Counted from the stretch's first letter, positions 1 to 8,299 are shown. The stretch is 12,335 nucleotides of DNA from Smittium mucronatum (GCA_001953115.1 LSSL01002007.1:1-12335), one strand, 5' to 3'. Numbers and translations are program-made. The notes: generated by a model from the letters alone, not told the origin.

Positions 1-101
1 TCCACTACTCCCAACCAAGAATAGTACAACTCTGTGTGAAGTTTTAGTTTAGTGTACTTCGAAAAGTGCACTATTAAGCCCCTAAACCACGACAAGGTAT
101 T
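1..101 (-). other. Open-ended short reading frame running off the left edge
   Basis: On the minus strand a frame opens just after a TGA at 102-104 and stays open for 33 codons to the window edge, so its true length is unknown. It begins N-T-L-S-W-F-R-G and has a mixed composition (W, H, Y, K, L), less monotonous than the Ile/Lys/Phe strings that AT-rich DNA usually gives. I do not recognise a family. No ATG or clear splice acceptor marks its start. A frame of this length is common by chance at this base composition, so it is listed only because it is truncated by the window and could be the end of something longer to the left. Confidence 0.13.
50..73. repeat. Short hairpin with a four-base loop
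   Basis: The arms TAGTGTACTT (50-59) and AAGTGCACTA (64-73) are complementary over ten positions with one G-T (G-U in RNA) pair, and the loop is CGAA (60-63). It is one of the more G+C-containing small palindromes in the window. It has no T-tract after it and no neighbouring gene, so it is described only as an inverted repeat. It overlaps the open-ended minus frame at 1-101. Confidence 0.45.
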
Positions 102-549
102 TCACTCTTAATGGTTATTGGTTGATACGGAAATTTTTTTAGTGTCTAAACCCACGTTTATAGATAGCATAATAATATTTCGAATTATCTTTGCGTAGCA
201 GAGTTGTAATGGGAAATTTCTGGTATAAATATCCAATTATAATTAAATGGTGGAAATTTATCCACGAGGTTTTTGAAAATAAGGGAAATGATGAATTTTC
301 TTTTTTTGGCAAATAAAAACATATGGATGAACAGTTAATATGGATTAATTCACAATCCTAAAAACGAAGTAACAGAAAAATGAATCAACTACGCTGCCTA
401 TATGCTGCTTTAATTTCTATTTGGGATTAGATTAACGTTTCCACCTGTAAAAAATAAACCACTTTTACGTTATTGATTTGGTACATATAAAATAAGAGGG
501 ATGGAAAAAGAAATAAGATTCGGTTAATTAAAGGCTACAATATCCCTAA

Positions 550-684
550 GCCAGCAAGTATAAAAAACCAAACATGAAAAAATTATCTTTCCGAGTTCTC
601 TTTGTATATAAGCAGGTATTGGATCTTTTAAAAGGTCTTCCATTAAGGACTAAGAAAAAAAAAAATTTTTTTAAAAATACGTAA
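550..684 (+). other. Short frame with a weak LYR-protein-like segment
   Basis: The frame runs 44 codons from after a TAA (547-549) to a TAA (682-684), with ATG at 574. Residues 7-23 from that Met (592-642) read RVLFVYKQVLDLLKGLP. This recalls the N-terminal helix of LYR-motif mitochondrial assembly factors of the SDHAF3/ACN9 type, where a motif of the form R-V-x-x-L-Y-K-x-x-L-x-L-x-x-x-L-P is followed by a conserved region. That conserved region is missing: after the Pro the frame runs into Lys/Asn/Phe codons made by the A11T7 tract and stops. The resemblance is about seventeen residues, judged from memory. A truncated pseudogene, a first exon or chance are all possible, and chance is the most likely. 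The opposite strand is open across the same DNA. Confidence 0.12.
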
Positions 685-900
685 TTTAAACCTGGGAAAA
701 ATTGGGGCGTGCAAAAAAATAATGGAAGGTTGTAAAATTTTGATGCACTTCCATACCCCAGTGTACAACATAAAAGAAATCCAACAAAATTTATATCCCT
801 GGATAGATGTCATTTAAATTCAAGATGTTTTGGAGTTATAAATACAGCCTCTGCATTATCAGGAACAGTAAAAAAAATTTCTATTTCATTTGGTATATAA
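647..900 (+). other. Two overlapping open frames of about 55 codons, unrecognised
   Basis: Two plus-strand frames overlap here. One runs 647-817 (56 codons, ATG at 722, ending I-D-V-I-stop). The other runs 736-900 (54 codons, no ATG near its start) and has a mixed composition such as D-A-L-P-Y-P-S-V-Q-H. Neither matches a family I know. Both also lie opposite the minus-strand frame at 549-929. Several frames of this length are expected by chance in 2 kb at this composition. They are recorded because the clustering of readable frames on both strands marks 550-930 as compositionally different from the rest of the window. Confidence 0.12.
655..672. repeat. A11T7 homopolymer junction
   Basis: Eleven A (655-665) are followed by seven T (666-672). 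This is the first of several A-tract/T-tract junctions in the window (also 2235-2251 and 8673-8689; reversed at 11659-11675). Such tracts are stiff and tend to exclude nucleosomes in eukaryotic chromatin (known of the class). No specific role can be read here. Confidence 0.75.
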
Positions 901-1186
901 CCATCTGATAACGAAGTCATTGTCAATATTTATTTTATTTTTATGGTTTAAAATGGATCAATAATATTTGAAATATCGGTCTTATCAGTGTTGGATTAAA
1001 AACGGTAAAGTTTTCCGTTTTAACTGAAATTATATGTTAAAGAACCCTAAGTTTTTAGTGCATATAAACATAAATATCAATATGAAAATAGATATAAAAT
1101 AACTAAGAATCTTTGTGATGCAACAGACAATCTTATAATCTAATCATTTTCAAAAGAAATTTTTGGGTGTATTAAATTGGTATTAG

Positions 1187-1288
1187 AAAATATATCCAAC
1201 TATCTCAGATGGGTTAAATATGAGAAATGGACAAAATCCACTCTACAAAGCTAATATGGAATACCTCTACCAAATAGCTCTAAACTAA
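1187..1288 (+). other. Short unrecognised frame ahead of a weak donor-like site
   Basis: Thirty-three codons are open from after a TAG (1184-1186) to a TAA (1286-1288). They read K-I-Y-P-T-I-S-D-G-L-N-M-R-N-G and then Y-K-A-N-M-E-Y-L-Y-Q. The composition looks protein-like, but no family is recognised. About twenty-five bases past the stop, AAGGTAAAT (around 1312-1320) partly resembles a 5' splice site, although the frame has already closed. Length and context are compatible with chance. Confidence 0.12.
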
Positions 1289-1467
1289 TAAAAATTGAGT
1301 TTCAAAAAAAAAAGGTAAATGTGATATTTAGATTTATTTATTTTTTTATCTCGTAATTTTATTGTGATGTTACTACACAATAAATTTTCTGAGAATAAAA
1401 TTGGTTAATAAGTCCTTTTAAACTATAATTAAAATTTTGAAGAAACCCATATCTATTCTAAAATTAG

Positions 1468-1733
1468 ATAAATTCCAAAAAAAATAATAAAAACGTCATA
1501 GTTGGAGGAAGCACAACAATAAAGAGAACTGATGAGCATCTGTTTGGAGTAGAAAGAGGAATTGTGGTTTGGGAACCGTTATTTTAAAATGGAATGATCG
1601 CACTTGTGTGTACACGCGAGGACACAAAATTATTCGTTTTACATTTTCCCCTTTCATTATGAAAATGCAGTTGGCGGATTACGTAGGCTATATTTATAAG
1701 AGAAGCCAAATATTGACTGCATACGGATATTAA
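1468..1733 (+). pseudogene. Possible decayed Merlin/IS1595-type transposase fragment
   Basis: Two overlapping frames suggest a frameshifted relic. The first (1468-1587, 39 codons) contains V-G-G-S-T-T-I-K-R-T-D-E-H-L-F-G (1501-1548). The second (1536-1733, 65 codons) contains R-K-R-N-C-G from about 1551 and a Trp further on. In Merlin and IS1595/ISXO2-like transposases the first catalytic Asp lies in a segment of the form I-G-G-x-G-x-x-V-x-I-D-E-S-x-F, then R-K-x-N-x-G and a W-V-F-G motif. Here the Asp-Glu is encoded at 1531-1536, the R-K-x-N-x-G order is kept only by moving to the other frame, and W-V-F-G is not intact. No second or third catalytic acid, terminal inverted repeats or target duplication could be identified. 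The minus strand is also fairly open here, probably as a shadow. The similarity is from memory and short; chance is not excluded. Confidence 0.25.
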
Positions 1734-1843
1734 TTTAATCGCCCTTATATCAATACATTTCTTTTTGATGTCTAAATTGTGTCAAAATGGGAAATAAACA
1801 TAATGGGAAGCCAGAAGAGTCAAGAATGATGAATTTTGATTAG

Positions 1844-2014
1844 TTTATTAACATCTCAAAAAATAAACATAGAAGATGTGGCGAATGTGGAGAACAGACT
1901 CAAATGAACCCCCCCCCCCCAACACATACACACTTTAAGGAGCACAAAAGTATTTGCCCTCTCTATAAAGCTACAGCTGCATTTAGGAATATTCTTATTC
2001 CCTTGCCATTATAA
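1844..2014 (+). other. Frame with zinc-finger-like Cys/His spacing spanning a C12 tract
   Basis: Fifty-six codons are open from after a TAG (1841-1843) to a TAA (2012-2014). Residues 12 and 15 are Cys (C-G-E-C), followed by four Pro codons made by the C12 tract, then T-H-T-H-F-K-E-H with His at residues 28, 30 and 34, and Cys at 38. C-x2-C-x12-H-x5-H fits the broad C2H2 zinc-finger spacing. However, the hydrophobic residue expected four after the second Cys is Thr, and the finger middle is Pro-rich homopolymer coding, which argues against a working finger. The bases before 1844 end in AG but have only a weak pyrimidine tract. This may be an exon, a relic or chance. Any length change in the C tract would shift the frame. 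Confidence 0.17.
1909..1920. repeat. C12 homopolymer tract
   Basis: Twelve consecutive C stand in otherwise AT-rich DNA, followed by a short CA-rich stretch (1921-1935). Runs this long are very unlikely under the local base composition and usually reflect slippage expansion. The complementary G12 tract lies 331 bases downstream (2252-2263). Homopolymer length may also be affected by sequencing or assembly error. Confidence 0.9.
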
Positions 2015-2234
2015 TTCATATTTTCATTTAAATAGAAAAATATAAATAAATGTATAATACTGAAATTTCAAACGTTTTAAAAAAGTCCTTAAGCTCTGAA
2101 ATATAATTACAACATATATTTAAATGTAAATATAATACAGGTAACCATCTATTTACGCGAATAGCTCTTAAAAAAGTCTACATATAATGAATGCATATTT
2201 ATGCTTATCCACAGCCTATTTGATAAGAATTGAT

Positions 2235-2263
2235 AAAAAAAAATTTTTTTTGGGGGGGGGGGG
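2235..2263. repeat. Consecutive A9, T8 and G12 homopolymer tracts
   Basis: Nine A (2235-2243), eight T (2244-2251) and twelve G (2252-2263) follow one another without interruption. The A/T part is a self-complementary junction. The G12 part is the complement of the C12 tract at 1909-1920. A G12 tract can adopt non-B structures (G-quadruplex-type or triplex) in principle; nothing in the sequence shows that it does. The exact lengths are vulnerable to sequencing error. Confidence 0.9.
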
Positions 2264-2430
2264 TTGGATTCGCAAATAAAGAGCTTTTTTTTACCAATCT
2301 CTTAAGAATTTTGATAAAAACTTCACTACTTATTTCATAAATCTAGATTATTAGCGTAAAATCAACCTTTTTTATTAGTGAAAAAAGCCAAATTTATAAA
2401 AATTGTTTATAGCTTATTTTTTTCCAACTA

Positions 2431-2452
2431 TTTTTTTTTTTGATCTTTTCAG
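2431..2452 (+). promoter_or_regulatory. Acceptor-like pyrimidine tract ending in AG
   Basis: T11 (2431-2441) followed by GATCTTTTCAG, with the AG at 2451-2452, resembles a 3' splice site. All three frames beyond it close quickly: TAA in the first at once, TAA at about 2472 in the second and a TAG at about 2488 in the third. A coding exon starting here is therefore not supported, although a non-coding exon would be possible. Such sites arise often by chance in T-rich DNA. Confidence 0.2.
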
Positions 2453-2463
2453 CGATAAGTCGA

Positions 2464-2485
2464 ATTCGAAATAAATTCGAAATAA
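2464..2485. repeat. Perfect tandem duplication of an 11-base unit
   Basis: The unit ATTCGAAATAA occurs at 2464-2474 and again immediately at 2475-2485 without mismatch. Each copy contains the palindrome TTCGAA. It lies just downstream of the acceptor-like AG at 2451-2452. It is probably a small slippage duplication; no function is evident. Confidence 0.7.
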
Positions 2486-2515
2486 AGTAGGCAAATTAAA
2501 ATTTTAAAAGCCTAA

Positions 2516-2704
2516 TTGCGCATTAAAAATTTACAAGACTTATTTAGAGATGTTAAAAACGAGGCTAAAGCCAACTCGACACAACCTGCCTATAATAAAA
2601 TCCAATATAAAATTCATAAGGTTAACCCAGAATTAATCGTTATTAGATATTTGATATTTTTATCGGAGATAATAAAGTATTTTATATTTTATTACAAGAA
2701 TTAG
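2516..2704 (+). other. Unrecognised 62-codon open frame without ATG start
   Basis: The frame is open from directly after a TAA (2513-2515) to a TAG (2702-2704). There is no ATG at its start; the first possible start is TTG at 2516. Residues 2-35 are charged and mixed (R-I-K-N-L-Q-D-L-F-R-D-V-K-N-E-A-K), whereas the last twenty-five are the Ile/Tyr/Phe-rich type expected from AT-rich non-coding DNA. The change falls near CATAAGGTTAAC (about 2615-2626), where AAG|GT could be a weak splice donor. I recognise no family. One reading is a short exon at 2516 to about 2620 followed by an intron ending at 2741. A frame this long is also expected a few times by chance. Confidence 0.2.
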
Positions 2705-2723
2705 GGCTAAATGAGTTGATTTA

Positions 2724-2741
2724 TGTTTTCTTTTTTTTCAG
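2724..2741 (+). promoter_or_regulatory. Candidate 3' splice site (pyrimidine tract plus CAG)
   Basis: TGTTTTCTTTTTTTTCAG, with the AG at 2740-2741, is the best match in the window to a eukaryotic 3' splice site. An A-containing CTAAAT about thirty bases upstream (2707-2712) could serve as a branch point. It is followed directly by a frame open for 44 codons. Transcript evidence is absent, and T-rich DNA makes such sites often. Confidence 0.35.
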
Positions 2742-2877
2742 ATTGGCTAATACTGTTTGTGATGTAAATAATCAGGTTGTGTGTGATTTCACAAGCTCAT
2801 TCAGCCTAACCATGCCATTTAAAAGAGTTATAAGATTAAGAAATCCGTCGCTGTTTTTGATGTTTACATATAAATAG
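2742..2877 (+). CDS. Candidate terminal exon, 44 codons, product unknown
   Basis: Downstream of the acceptor-like AG at 2740-2741, and entering with one leftover base, a frame is open from TTG 2743 to TAG 2875-2877. It reads L-A-N-T-V-C-D-V-N-N-Q-V-V-C-D-F, then a Ser/Thr patch, then M-P-F-K-R-V-I-R-L-R-N-P-S-L-F. Two Cys, a basic stretch and a varied composition make it look more like protein than most frames here. No domain is recognised. The frame at 2516-2704 lies just upstream and could be the preceding exon if a donor near 2620 were used; this is inference only. An ATG inside (about 2812) has no special context. A chance open frame next to a chance acceptor is a real alternative. Confidence 0.22.
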
Positions 2878-3315
2878 CATACGGCCTACGATACTTTTAT
2901 TCAATATTTACAAGAAACACCTTTACATATTCCCTAATCTAAATTTTAATGTAGAAATCAGCAATTTCAAAATATTAAACCCATTTTAGCTTTTCTGAAT
3001 AAGTCTAAAAAACACCACACGCCAATTGGATAAATTAAATTAAGATAGAATTTTAAGAAAATATGTTGGTTAATTACGATTCGCCAAAAATGAGAATTTG
3101 AATAGAAAAATGCAGATAAATTTTCCTTTTCACGAAATATCAAAATTCAAAAAAAAATAATTCGCTTAGATCAAGAATTGCAGGTATCCAATTAAAAATG
3201 ATTGTTACAGTTAGGGGATCCAAAGTCGCTTAAACATCTATATAGTTGGCAAAAATGAACTTATGTGGTTGAAATTGAGTCGAATACACCAAAATTATAC
3301 CAATTTTGCAATTGG
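2878..3315. other. Gene-free AT-rich stretch
   Basis: I see no frame of note, no RNA gene and no long repeat. The bases CCAATTTTGCAATTGG (around 3300-3315) form a small 6-base-arm palindrome. The sequence is otherwise unremarkable AT-rich DNA. Confidence 0.6.
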
Positions 3316-3318
3316 ACA

Positions 3319-3399
3319 TACACACCCCCATCCCCATCCCAGAGGCGTTATCTGAGCCTGCTATATTTGCTTTTATTAGAAGTCCTTCCTAAGATATAA
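3319..3399 (+). other. C-rich patch followed by a short open frame
   Basis: CACACCCCCATCCCCATCCC (3321-3340) is an imperfect CCCCAT repeat in AT-rich surroundings and ends in AG at 3341-3342. The frame straight after the AG stays open for 18 codons (R-R-Y-L-S-L-L-Y-L-L-L-L-E-V-L-P-K-I) to a TAA at 3397-3399. A pyrimidine-rich acceptor with a small terminal exon is conceivable but weak: the tract contains A, and the exon would be short. As a plain C-rich repeat it is certain; as a splice site it is speculative. Confidence 0.25.
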
Positions 3400-5430
3400 G
3401 TCTCAGTGTACAAATATCCTCAAATAGTGGTAGAATTACAGCAAAAATTATAGTATAAAAAAGTGCAAAAATCCAGTATTGGAAGGGCTATAAAATTTTT
3501 ATAATCATTTATTATTTTTCTGCTATTATAATCATATTAACCTATTATCAGACCATTAAAAATATACAACTATGAACCTAATTCAAATAAGCACGTTTGA
3601 ATATTTTTATTTACACTAAAAAATGGCAATAAAAAATATGGAAGTATCATTGGGTTGATTAAAGGTGTTTTCCTAGAAAAATTAATTATTTTCTTTTTTT
3701 CATATGCAATAGGATATTTATCTCACCATTTCCGACATTAAGATAGAATATAAAAAATTGATATTCAAGATTTACCAAAATATTATCTAATTAGTATTTG
3801 CTTTATATTTGAATTTAGCTCCAAATGCATTAAGTAAATTCTAAAAATGTGGGTTTATGTTTTATAATTTTCATTATCAACAAAAAGAATAATATATGTA
3901 CTTACAACTTTTCGGTATGTTTATTTCGTATTAAATACGTGAAAAAAATTGAAGCCCCTTGTCTTTCGGGGGTTTTTATCCTCATATTATTAACAGATCG
4001 GGTATTTAGTCACTTAATCTAGTCGCATGAAGCTTTAACAGTATTGTTGATAAGGTTTTCGAGTTTAAATATAAGGGAAAGGTACTAAAAGATATATTTT
4101 ATTAAACGAGATTAGAGCAAGAGGTGAATAGGCTAGTAATTAAGAGGTTGAAAAGCTTAGCCGCCAAAATATGGTCAAAATTGCGCATATATACATATAT
4201 ATTAGATTAAGTGTTAATTATTATTAAGCTAGAATTGCCTCCAGATTATATAATCAGTGAAAAATATGTATGTAGATCGGGGATTTTATTGGTTAATCTT
4301 CGTAGTGGGGTTCCGGCCAATTATACTAAGTTACAAAAAAAATCAACCATGTTAAAATAAAAGTATGAAGCTACTACGATGGGTCAGCGTTTAGCTCTAC
4401 AAACTTTACTTATCACACCTTTTAGAAATTAACATCTTTCACTCATAAAAAAAATGATTGAAAATAAAAAAAATTCGACGTGTCTTCGCGATCTCAGATT
4501 CTTCCTGAACTTATTTTCCCGAGTCTTTAGGTTTGGATTAGAAGATTTTACCAATTATTATTTAAACGGAATCAATTGCTTAAAGAGATTTAGGTATAAT
4601 GTTAATTATTATTGATCGAAAATAGATTCCATTTCAAAGAAAAAAAAATACAGTTTTTTAATTATGGTTTTATATGTTAAGTTAGAAAGAACTCGCTATT
4701 CAATATTACTTTTAAATATTAATATTTCTGAAATAGCTTCAAAAGCTACACTATGTATTATTTTTTTTATTTATTAGTATAATACTAAATTCCATAAATA
4801 ATTAAAAACCGGAAGCCCTTCTTAGAAGGTTGGATTATTTTGGTCCAATTTTAAATCTGCATACATATATAACTGAAAACTTCAATTTTCACTGTAGTCT
4901 ATTCTCCTTATATTAAAATTATTTAAAATGAGCTATTATTTATAAAAAGAAAGAATTTTTCAAGAAAAAAAACATAAAATAATCGAATTATAAAAATTTA
5001 AAGATATAGTTTAAATTTCAAAAAAATTCAGGAAAGTCTCAAATTTCAATCTCTTCCGATTTCCTAGTTATATACCCATAACACAAGCAAATTAGAAATG
5101 CCTAAATTCACAGTAATATTTATAGTTATAATTAAAAATCTAAATAATTTAGAATAAGCAACATAAATTGTACATTTCCGTTAAAGCGAAAAAATAATTC
5201 GATAAGGATTTTAAATCTAATGGTTTATATTATCTAAAAAAATCCGATTTTTCATTAACTTAAAAACGGATCTATCATCGATAGTTATCAAAAATATATA
5301 TTAAAAAATATAATAATTTTCATGAAAAGAAACTGTACGAAAAAATAGCCGATATATACATTTATTAAGAGGTGTTTGGAAGAAAAAATATACATATATT
5401 TTCAATCCAACCTCTACTTTGAAGAATAAA
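3400..5430. other. Gene-free AT-rich stretch with small G+C-richer islets
   Basis: No frame of convincing length is seen. Content worth naming: a GCCCC/CGGGGG hairpin-like patch with a following T-run (about 3953-3977), a G+C-richer islet at about 4275-4320 (GATCGGGGATTTT and GGGGTTCCGGCC), and alternating purine-pyrimidine ATATATACATATATATT at 4187-4203. The islets could be scraps of older inserted elements, but none is identifiable. Confidence 0.55.
4187..4203. repeat. Short AT-dinucleotide run
   Basis: ATATATACATATATATT is a near-perfect alternating AT run interrupted by one C. Similar short runs occur at 6937-6947, 8098-8107 and 11369-11378. They are low-complexity and easily unwound; no specific role is visible. 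Confidence 0.6.
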
Positions 5431-5435
5431 AAGAC

Positions 5436-5526
5436 TGTTTCTTTTTTGCAGTTAAATAAAAAGAGATCAATTAACCCGATATATTTCGAAAATGCATTTG
5501 ATTTTAATTGTGATTTTATGCACTGA
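5436..5526 (+). other. Acceptor-like site with a 24-codon open frame
   Basis: CTGTTTCTTTTTTGCAG, with the AG at 5450-5451, resembles a 3' splice site. The frame directly after it, in phase zero, is open from TTA 5452 to a TGA at 5524-5526. It reads L-N-K-K-R-S-I-N-P-I-Y-F-E-N-A-F-D-F-N-C-D-F-M-H. No domain is recognised and the length is well within chance. It is the second-best acceptor-plus-open-frame pairing in the window after 2724-2877. Confidence 0.18.
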
Positions 5527-6936
5527 ATAATTGATTATTTCTATGTCCCCATCTCAAAAATGTAAACCGAAATAGATGTATTTCTTATTTTGGGTGAGCT
5601 ACATCTTGAAAAAAAAAAAAGAAAGAATTTATTATTTTAAATATTCTCGCAATTATACTTTTATGTCAATTTAATCGGTTTAAAGGCGTTAATTTTATCC
5701 GTTATATCTTAAAAACAAGGAGAATTTTTAAAATTATAAAATTAAACTAATTATAAACTAAAATTTCCTTGGTAAAGATAAGAAATTTATCAGCTTCCAG
5801 CTTTAAATAATAAGAAATTTTATGGAATCATTGAGGAATAACATAATACATTTAGCCTGATTTTGAAAGATTTTATTTATAAAATATTGTATTACATAAA
5901 TCAAACTATACACTGTTTTTAAATCAATATTTTTAATTTTCCTAATTTAATTTTTTATAATTGATTAATAAAATGCTAAATTTAATCAAATTTCGAAGTA
6001 CACTTATATTAATGTCTTTATTTAAAAAAATTTACGCGTTTTAAATATAAAAAAATATTTTGTATATTTTATGATCAATAAACTTGAATTAAGTTTCAAA
6101 ATTAGGTCAATTTGGAAGTATGCCTTTATTAAAGCGAATTTTTGTATAAGTGATTATGTTATATTTAAAGCGGTAAAAAAATATAGAAGCTTTCTTAAAA
6201 ATAAAAATTTATCCCCTTATACATTCTTTTCAAACCATTTTAATCGATTGAAAAGTAATGAGATATTTATACTTCGTGTAAATAGTGAAATTTTCAAAAT
6301 ATAGTTTTAATAACAGGAAAAAAAGGGGAAAAACCATTTTTGGTATCACTTTTTAAATAACTAAATTATCTTAAATTTTTCTAGTGGTCTATAATCATTT
6401 TTTTAATCATAAATTATCCCTTCCCATATATCTGCATCATTTTAACAGCGACAGATTTTTTACAACAAATCGATCACAATTTAATTATTTCTAATATTTT
6501 TAGTTGACTAAAATTCAATGTAAGTATCATCGCTAACTGTTTATCTTTTTTGGTATTTATTATTATTAATTTTATCTCATCTTCACATTTAATAGCGCCA
6601 AATATAGATACTCCTTCTAACCATAATAATTTTTAGAATAATTAATAAATAAAATATCAATTACTTGCTATATAAAATCCAAATTAATGTATAGATTTAT
6701 TTTAATAGGCATACATAATAATAATTTGGATTATTTCTTCATCTAAAAAGTTTACCAAGTTAAATATTTATAAATGAAAACAGTTTTATTCGATATATGA
6801 ATCTGAGACAAGTTTAAATTTACTGGTAAAATGATAATTTTAAATGGCATTAAATAATCTTTTTTTCAAAAATTAAACGTGCTAACCAAAATAAAATTTC
6901 AGTATTTTGTATAATCTAAATAAAAAGAGGAGATAT

Positions 6937-6947
6937 TATATATATAT
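6937..6947. repeat. Short TA-dinucleotide run
   Basis: TATATATATAT is an uninterrupted alternating run of eleven bases, followed by TTTTACAG. It is low-complexity sequence. A TATA-box reading is not supported, because no transcribed unit can be placed after it. Confidence 0.6.
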
Positions 6948-7593
6948 TTTACAGTAAATAATTGAGAAATGTGCAGGAATTATGTTTAATGATATATTTA
7001 ATATGAGTTTATCTGATTATATTATCACAATTTAATTATTAATAATTCAAGTATTTTAGGTATGAATAAATCAATATTGATAAAAAGCCCTTCAAACTAT
7101 ACATTTTTAAATATCATTATGACAGTTTAATTATATATATTCCAAATTTAAAATGGTATAATTGTAATTTTTTTATGAAATTCTAAGAACGAATATATAT
7201 CCGACCTAAAATTTCAAATTATAATATATAAAATTCAGGGTATCGATGCTATAAATAGATATTATTTGGAGGCCGAAAGATTTTTTGAGGAAAAGAATAA
7301 ATAAAACAATTAATTTAACAACAGAATCTATTAAGGGAAATTGGAGGCTTTTTGAATTCAACTTTAACGCATTCTATTTTTCGTTTGGTAAATATAATAT
7401 TTTCGAGATGTGCTGACCAAATGGATAAAATATAATCTTTAATTTATTAACTTTCTTATAGATTTTTAATCAAATTTAAAGATGTGCAAACAGATCTTTT
7501 AATAGGTGTATCACTTAGAGTAAAAAAATTTTCAGATAAATATTGATAATAAGGGGATAAAATTTATTAGATAATACTTGTAATTTATCTTTC

Positions 7594-7613
7594 AAGAGAC
7601 TTAAACGTCTCTT
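7594..7613. repeat. Hairpin with seven-base G/C-bearing stem
   Basis: The arms AAGAGAC (7594-7600) and GTCTCTT (7607-7613) are perfectly complementary around a six-base loop, TTAAAC. It stands out because its stem contains three G-C pairs in a region that is nearly all A and T. There is no T-run directly after it and no adjacent gene. It could be a remnant of an inverted-repeat element or a chance palindrome. Confidence 0.5.
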
Positions 7614-8281
7614 ATCAATTTTAATATAGTATAACTTTCTCATAATACCCATAATCTATATTATTAACATATTACCTGAGCGAGAATTATTAGCATTTAA
7701 TGAGTAGAATTTCTAAATTTTTTTTTTCGTGCGAGAATAATAAATACTGATCGTAGATCTAATTCTCAGACATAATCAAAGGAAAATTAATAATTTTGAG
7801 TGAAATTTAATTCATTTAATATAATTTTCCAACAATTTTTATACTAAAATTATGTTTTGAGATACTTTTCGATAAAAAACAGCTGTTTTTCATATAAAAT
7901 AAGGGTTGTATAGGCGTTTAATATAGTTATATTGTAGCAACATACAAAAAAATCTAAATAAACGAATTAAATACAAAAAAAATCCAAATTATCAAGAGTA
8001 TGTGATATTTCTCAGAGATATTATGGTCGGACAAAAAAATTTTAGGTAATTCAAAGTAAGGAATCCAATTTTTTTTAATTATTCATGAAAAATTCAAATA
8101 TATATATTATTATACTATCACCGATAGATATAAATATTTGGTTGTTTTTTTTATTAAATATAATTAATTCTAAAATAAATTCTTATAAGTTTTATTAAAA
8201 TATTTTTTCATTTTGATGTTTTTCCATTCATCAGTTTTATTTAACACTTTTTAGTAAAAATGAAACTTAGTTATACCAAGT

Positions 8282-8299
8282 ATTAATATTGATATTAAT
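8282..8299. repeat. AT-only palindrome with two-base spacer
   Basis: The arms ATTAATAT (8282-8289) and ATATTAAT (8292-8299) are perfectly complementary around a two-base TG spacer. Palindromes made only of A and T form readily by chance at this composition. Confidence 0.5.

Larger units (their letters stand above)
549..929 (-). pseudogene. Possible decayed coding segment, minus strand, interrupted by one stop
   Basis: On the minus strand one frame runs from just after a TAA (930-932) to a TAG (546-548), broken only by a TGA at 810-812. The first part has 39 codons and includes an ATG at 918-920. It reads as ordinary-looking protein (M-T-S-L-S-D-G-Y-I-P-N-E, later P-D-N-A-E-A-V-F-I-T-P-K). 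The second part has 87 open codons and includes a Lys/Phe-rich stretch made by the A11T7 tract at 655-672. I do not recognise the family. The plus strand also has overlapping open frames here (550-684, 647-817, 736-900), as expected if this section is simply less AT-rich. At most one frame can be real, and chance is a live explanation for all of them. Confidence 0.2.

Noticed and set aside
2255..2280. GGGTTGGATTCGC-like sequence resembling a tRNA T-arm
   Set aside because: No acceptor stem, D-arm or anticodon arm can be drawn around it.
3953..3977. GCCCC...CGGGGG followed by T5, resembling a bacterial intrinsic terminator
   Set aside because: The stem pairs only four or five bases, the next pair fails, and there is no upstream gene or other bacterial feature in the window.
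6071..6304. 77-codon plus-strand open frame starting with ATG
   Set aside because: At this base composition one or two frames of this length are expected by chance in the window. The composition is Lys/Ile/Phe/Asn-rich, no motif is visible, and no splice or promoter context supports it.
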